Position numbers and translations under genes: made by a program | Part shown: positions 6,431 to 7,860 of the stretch, piece by piece | Numbering within the stretch: the stretch's first letter is position 1 | Layout of the letters: each line of letters starts with the position of its first letter | The notes under the pieces: model-generated | Database searches by the model: none | What the model was told of the DNA's origin: nothing | The model's input: only the letters and a program-made list of their open reading frames with translations | NCBI GenBank assembly: GCA_001795115.1 | Contig: MGNI01000108.1 | Location: forward strand, 8,333-16,192 | Reading direction: 5' to 3' | Origin: Chloroflexi bacterium RBG_16_48_8 | GTDB taxonomy: Bacteria > Chloroflexota > Anaerolineae > Anaerolineales > E44-bin32 | DNA length: 7,860 nt

Positions 6431-6596
6431 CATAGGGGTGTAAAACCTATGTGATTAGGCGTCAGGAGCGAACACTTTACGAACGGAGATGGGTGACTTG
6501 TGATCGTAAGCTCTTGAAGCTTTGAACAGCACTCAAAGGATTATACAATGGCTTCCCGACGCCAAGGGTACAACACCCCGCATGCCGGGGTGTTGT
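6431..6596 (+). ncRNA. Candidate structured RNA ending in an 11-bp hairpin
   Basis: Several perfect pairings cluster in an otherwise empty region: CATAGG/CCTATG (6431-6436 with 6446-6451); a closing stem GGCGTC/GACGCC (6458-6463 with 6558-6563) that encloses TTACGA/TCGTAA (6477-6482 with 6504-6509) and CTTTGA/TCAAAG (6520-6525 with 6533-6538); and then ACAACACCCCG/CGGGGTGTTGT (6570-6580 with 6586-6596). GGGGTGT at 6435-6441 could alternatively pair with ACACCCC (6573-6579), a possible competing fold. The last hairpin lacks a true U-run (TCTTGTC follows). I cannot match it to a known riboswitch or small RNA class. Strand is assumed from the neighbours. Chance pairing cannot be excluded by eye. 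Confidence 0.3.
6570..6596 (+). repeat. 11-bp perfect inverted repeat with 5-base loop
   Basis: ACAACACCCCG, loop CATGC, CGGGGTGTTGT. It is the longest perfect short-loop stem that I found in the window. Downstream sequence on either strand lacks a run of T, so it is at best a weak or factor-assisted terminator. It could equally be a protein-binding site or the 3' end of a small RNA. Confidence 0.75.
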
Positions 6597-6650
6597 CTTG
6601 TCAGAACATCTCACCTTTTTCCCCTCCTCCAAGATCGACATCATGTCATC

Positions 6651-6680
6651 TTGACATCGTGAGAAGGAGTTGGATATGGT
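6651..6680 (+). promoter_or_regulatory. Putative promoter of the AhpD-like gene
   Basis: A perfect TTGACA -35 (6651-6656) is followed after 18 bases by TATGGT (6675-6680, four of six matches to TATAAT). Transcription would start near 6687, about 30 bases before the ATG at 6718. Just upstream is an 11-base palindrome GACAT-C-ATGTC (6637-6647), with its GACATC repeated at 6653-6658 over the -35, a possible operator. Confidence 0.45.
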
Positions 6681-6717
6681 CTGAAACGACTCTTCGCTCA
6701 TAGGATATACTTGAAGA

Positions 6718-7285
6718 ATGAGATCACAAAGGATGAAATCCTTTCGATGCAGGATCTACCCATCGCTAGGTGCATTCTGGAAAGAATTCAGACAGTTATT
6801 CGCGGATCGTAAGAAGATCCGTACATTAATGCGAGAGGATCAAATCTCAGTCTGCTTTCGTGAGCGATTGATGCTGGCGGTAGACTTCGGTGAATCAATG
6901 TCGATATTGTGCTTATGGCCATTCGCATCGAGCGCTGATGGAAGGTGTGACGAAGGAGGAGATTCAAGAGCTTTGCATCGGCACCTTTGATCGAAGTCCT
7001 GAAGAGGAACTTCCAGCTCTCCTCTACCCTCAGCATTGGGCAGAATGCAGTGGAGATGTCGACTCGGAGACCAGGGAGAAGCTCGTCACGATCTATGATC
7101 AGCCAAGGGCAGAGTCCATTGAGATGGCGATCAGGCTTATTCAAATGGGAAATCTTCTTGGAAATACTTTTGATTATTTCATGTACCGGATAACCTTCGG
7201 ACGCAAAGGTTTGATTGAGGAGGAGCGACAGGCGCACATTCCTGTGACCGGGGTTACTCCCTCACCTTCTCTCTATTATCATTAA
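6718..7285 (+). pseudogene. Frameshifted AhpD-like (carboxymuconolactone decarboxylase fold) gene
   Basis: Two overlapping + frames (6718-6990 and 6890-7285) are the halves of one 188-residue protein. The first half ends ...RERLMLAV, and the second carries ...NQCRYCAYGHSHRAL. Deleting one base at 6882 or 6883 reads AVTSVNQCRYCAYGH without a break and restores E49-X11-C61-X2-C64-X3-H68, the exact spacing of the AhpD catalytic motif. AhpD-type proteins use the CxxC pair as a thiol peroxidase or disulfide reductase; many relatives are uncharacterised. Downstream, GVTKEEIQEL and the later helices fit the all-helical fold. The start could be 6718 or the ATG at 6733; neither has a strong ribosome binding site. 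Coding quality is good on both sides of the break, so the lesion is either recent, a sequencing or assembly error, or (less likely) programmed frameshifting; no slippery sequence is evident. Confidence 0.85.
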
Positions 7286-7340
7286 CGAAACCTCATTCTC
7301 TCGGAGCTTCTATCCCGCATGCCCTCCTATCTTCATTACT

Positions 7341-7427
7341 ATGCTGCTCTTTTTCCATAACCATGTCCGTTGGATGGTTCTCACCTTGGCAGTGTGGACC
7401 ACGCTTGGAGCCGTAAGGGGAGTGTTG
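7341..7427 (+). pseudogene. Possible remnant of a small membrane protein
   Basis: A 28-codon frame from ATG reads MLLFFHNHVRWMVLTLAVW..., followed by TAA. It resembles the first membrane segment of a family of short membrane proteins, often beginning with a His-x-x-x-Arg-Trp motif and followed by R-G-W-L. The frame beyond the stop continues KRPNSTTDQR, which recalls the loop after that segment, and then loses similarity. No ribosome binding site is evident. The similarity is judged from memory and is weak; it may be chance. Otherwise 7286-7537 holds only this and the thioesterase ribosome binding site. Confidence 0.25.
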
Positions 7428-7525
7428 TAAAAACGACCCAATAGCACTACAGATCAAAGGATGATGGTTCCAACGAATAGAAGATTTCTCATGCAAGAAT
7501 TCGATGATCGGGATCGCTGTCAATC

Positions 7526-7530
7526 AGGAG
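7526..7530 (+). promoter_or_regulatory. Ribosome binding site AGGAG selecting the second ATG
   Basis: AGGAG is 7 bases before the ATG at 7538 but only 1 base before the in-frame ATG at 7532. The spacing therefore favours the start at 7538. Confidence 0.65.
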
Positions 7531-7537
7531 TATGGCA

Positions 7538-7860
7538 ATGGACGAATTTCGGTTTTACCTTCCCATACAAGTTCGATATGGTGATATTGACCCTCAGCGG
7601 CATGTAAACAATTCACGCTTCTTCACCTACATGGAGCAAGGCAGGGTCTCTTATTTTCAACATCTCGGCTTGTGGGATGGTACCGATTTCGACAACCTGG
7701 GCTTGATCTTACTGGAGATGAGCATTACGTTTAAGGCCCCCATTCATTATGGGCAGTTGATCCGTGTTGGAGTTCGAACGGAGAGGCTGGGGAATAAAAG
7801 TCTAGAGGTGATAAACGTCTTGGAAGATACAGAAAGCGGTGAGGAGGTTGCTCGGGGGCG
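7538..7860 (+). CDS. Hot-dog fold acyl-CoA thioesterase (4HBT/YbgC-like), 3' end outside window
   Basis: An open frame of 107 codons runs off the right edge. The N-terminus has the 4-hydroxybenzoyl-CoA thioesterase family layout: a first strand (IQVRYGDID, 10-18), then PQRHVNNSRFFTYMEQGR (19-36) with the D-x-x-x-H-V-N-N signature and the helix ending in E33/R36. D18 (or D16), H22 and N24 are the candidate active-site residues. The strands EMSITFKAPIHYGQLIRVGV (60-79) and LEVINVLEDT follow, as expected. Family proteins are about 130-150 residues, so most of the protein is present. It would hydrolyse acyl-CoA thioesters in the cytoplasm; the acyl substrate cannot be told from sequence. There is no obvious promoter of its own between the AhpD-like gene and this start. 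Confidence 0.9.
   Translation, partial: MDEFRFYLPIQVRYGDIDPQRHVNNSRFFTYMEQGRVSYFQHLGLWDGTDFDNLGLILLEMSITFKAPIHYGQLIRVGVRTERLGNKSLEVINVLEDTESGEEVARG

Noticed and set aside
6431..6596. Assignment to a known riboswitch, SRP RNA, 6S RNA or tmRNA
   Set aside because: None of the conserved sequence blocks of those classes that I remember is present, so only a generic structured-RNA call is made.
6477..6701. A 74-codon minus-strand open frame
   Set aside because: It runs through the stems of the candidate RNA and overlaps the promoter of the AhpD-like gene; no motif or ribosome binding site supports it.
7293..7523. A 76-codon minus-strand open frame
   Set aside because: No family resemblance. The + strand of the same region shows a more plausible membrane-protein remnant.

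Overview
The window looks like chromosomal DNA from a free-living bacterium with mid-range base composition. The helicase and the general gene style suggest a Chloroflexota (Anaerolineae-like) or similar environmental lineage. That is an inference from protein style only: there is no rRNA or tRNA here to settle it. I see no insertion sequence, CRISPR array, prophage gene or attachment site.

Layout, left to right. (1) 28-2571 (+): a large superfamily 2 helicase of the MrfA/YprA/Hrq1 type, with an HNH nuclease module inserted just before its C-terminal DUF1998/MZB region. A perfect -10 hexamer sits 9 bases before its start codon, so its mRNA may be nearly leaderless. (2) 2622-3548 (+): an unrecognised secreted lipoprotein with a TTG start, probably with its own promoter that overlaps a 14-bp perfect palindrome. 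(3) 3549-3756: a convergent intergenic stretch with hairpins and one plausible + strand terminator. (4) Minus-strand operon: a FocA-like formate/nitrite channel (4855 down to 4007), followed 19 bases later by a stand-alone Lrp/AsnC ligand-binding (RAM) domain protein (3987 down to 3757). An extended -10 promoter lies upstream, with a CRP/FNR/HcpR-like palindrome on its predicted start site. (5) 5168-6106 (+): lipoyl synthase LipA with all cluster-binding residues and a clear intrinsic terminator. (6) 6154-6717: no convincing gene, but 6431-6596 contains several nested and tandem hairpins ending in an 11-bp perfect stem, a candidate structured RNA. (7) 6718-7285 (+): an AhpD-like (carboxymuconolactone decarboxylase fold) gene broken by a single extra base at 6881-6883. 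Removing it restores an exact E-X11-C-X2-C-X3-H catalytic motif. (8) 7341-7427 (+): a possible remnant of a small membrane protein. (9) 7538 to the window end (+): the N-terminal 107 codons of a hot-dog fold acyl-CoA thioesterase.

The genes do not form one pathway. The firmest functional unit is the channel plus RAM-domain pair, which looks like a small-molecule transport unit with a possible ligand sensor and a possible anaerobic or nitrogen-oxide control site. LipA and the AhpD-like protein may be linked through lipoyl groups, since the classical AhpD is reduced by dihydrolipoamide, but they are separated by a terminator and about 600 bases. The most noteworthy items are the nested HNH in the repair-type helicase, the channel/RAM operon with its palindrome, the candidate structured RNA and the precisely reconstructable frameshift.
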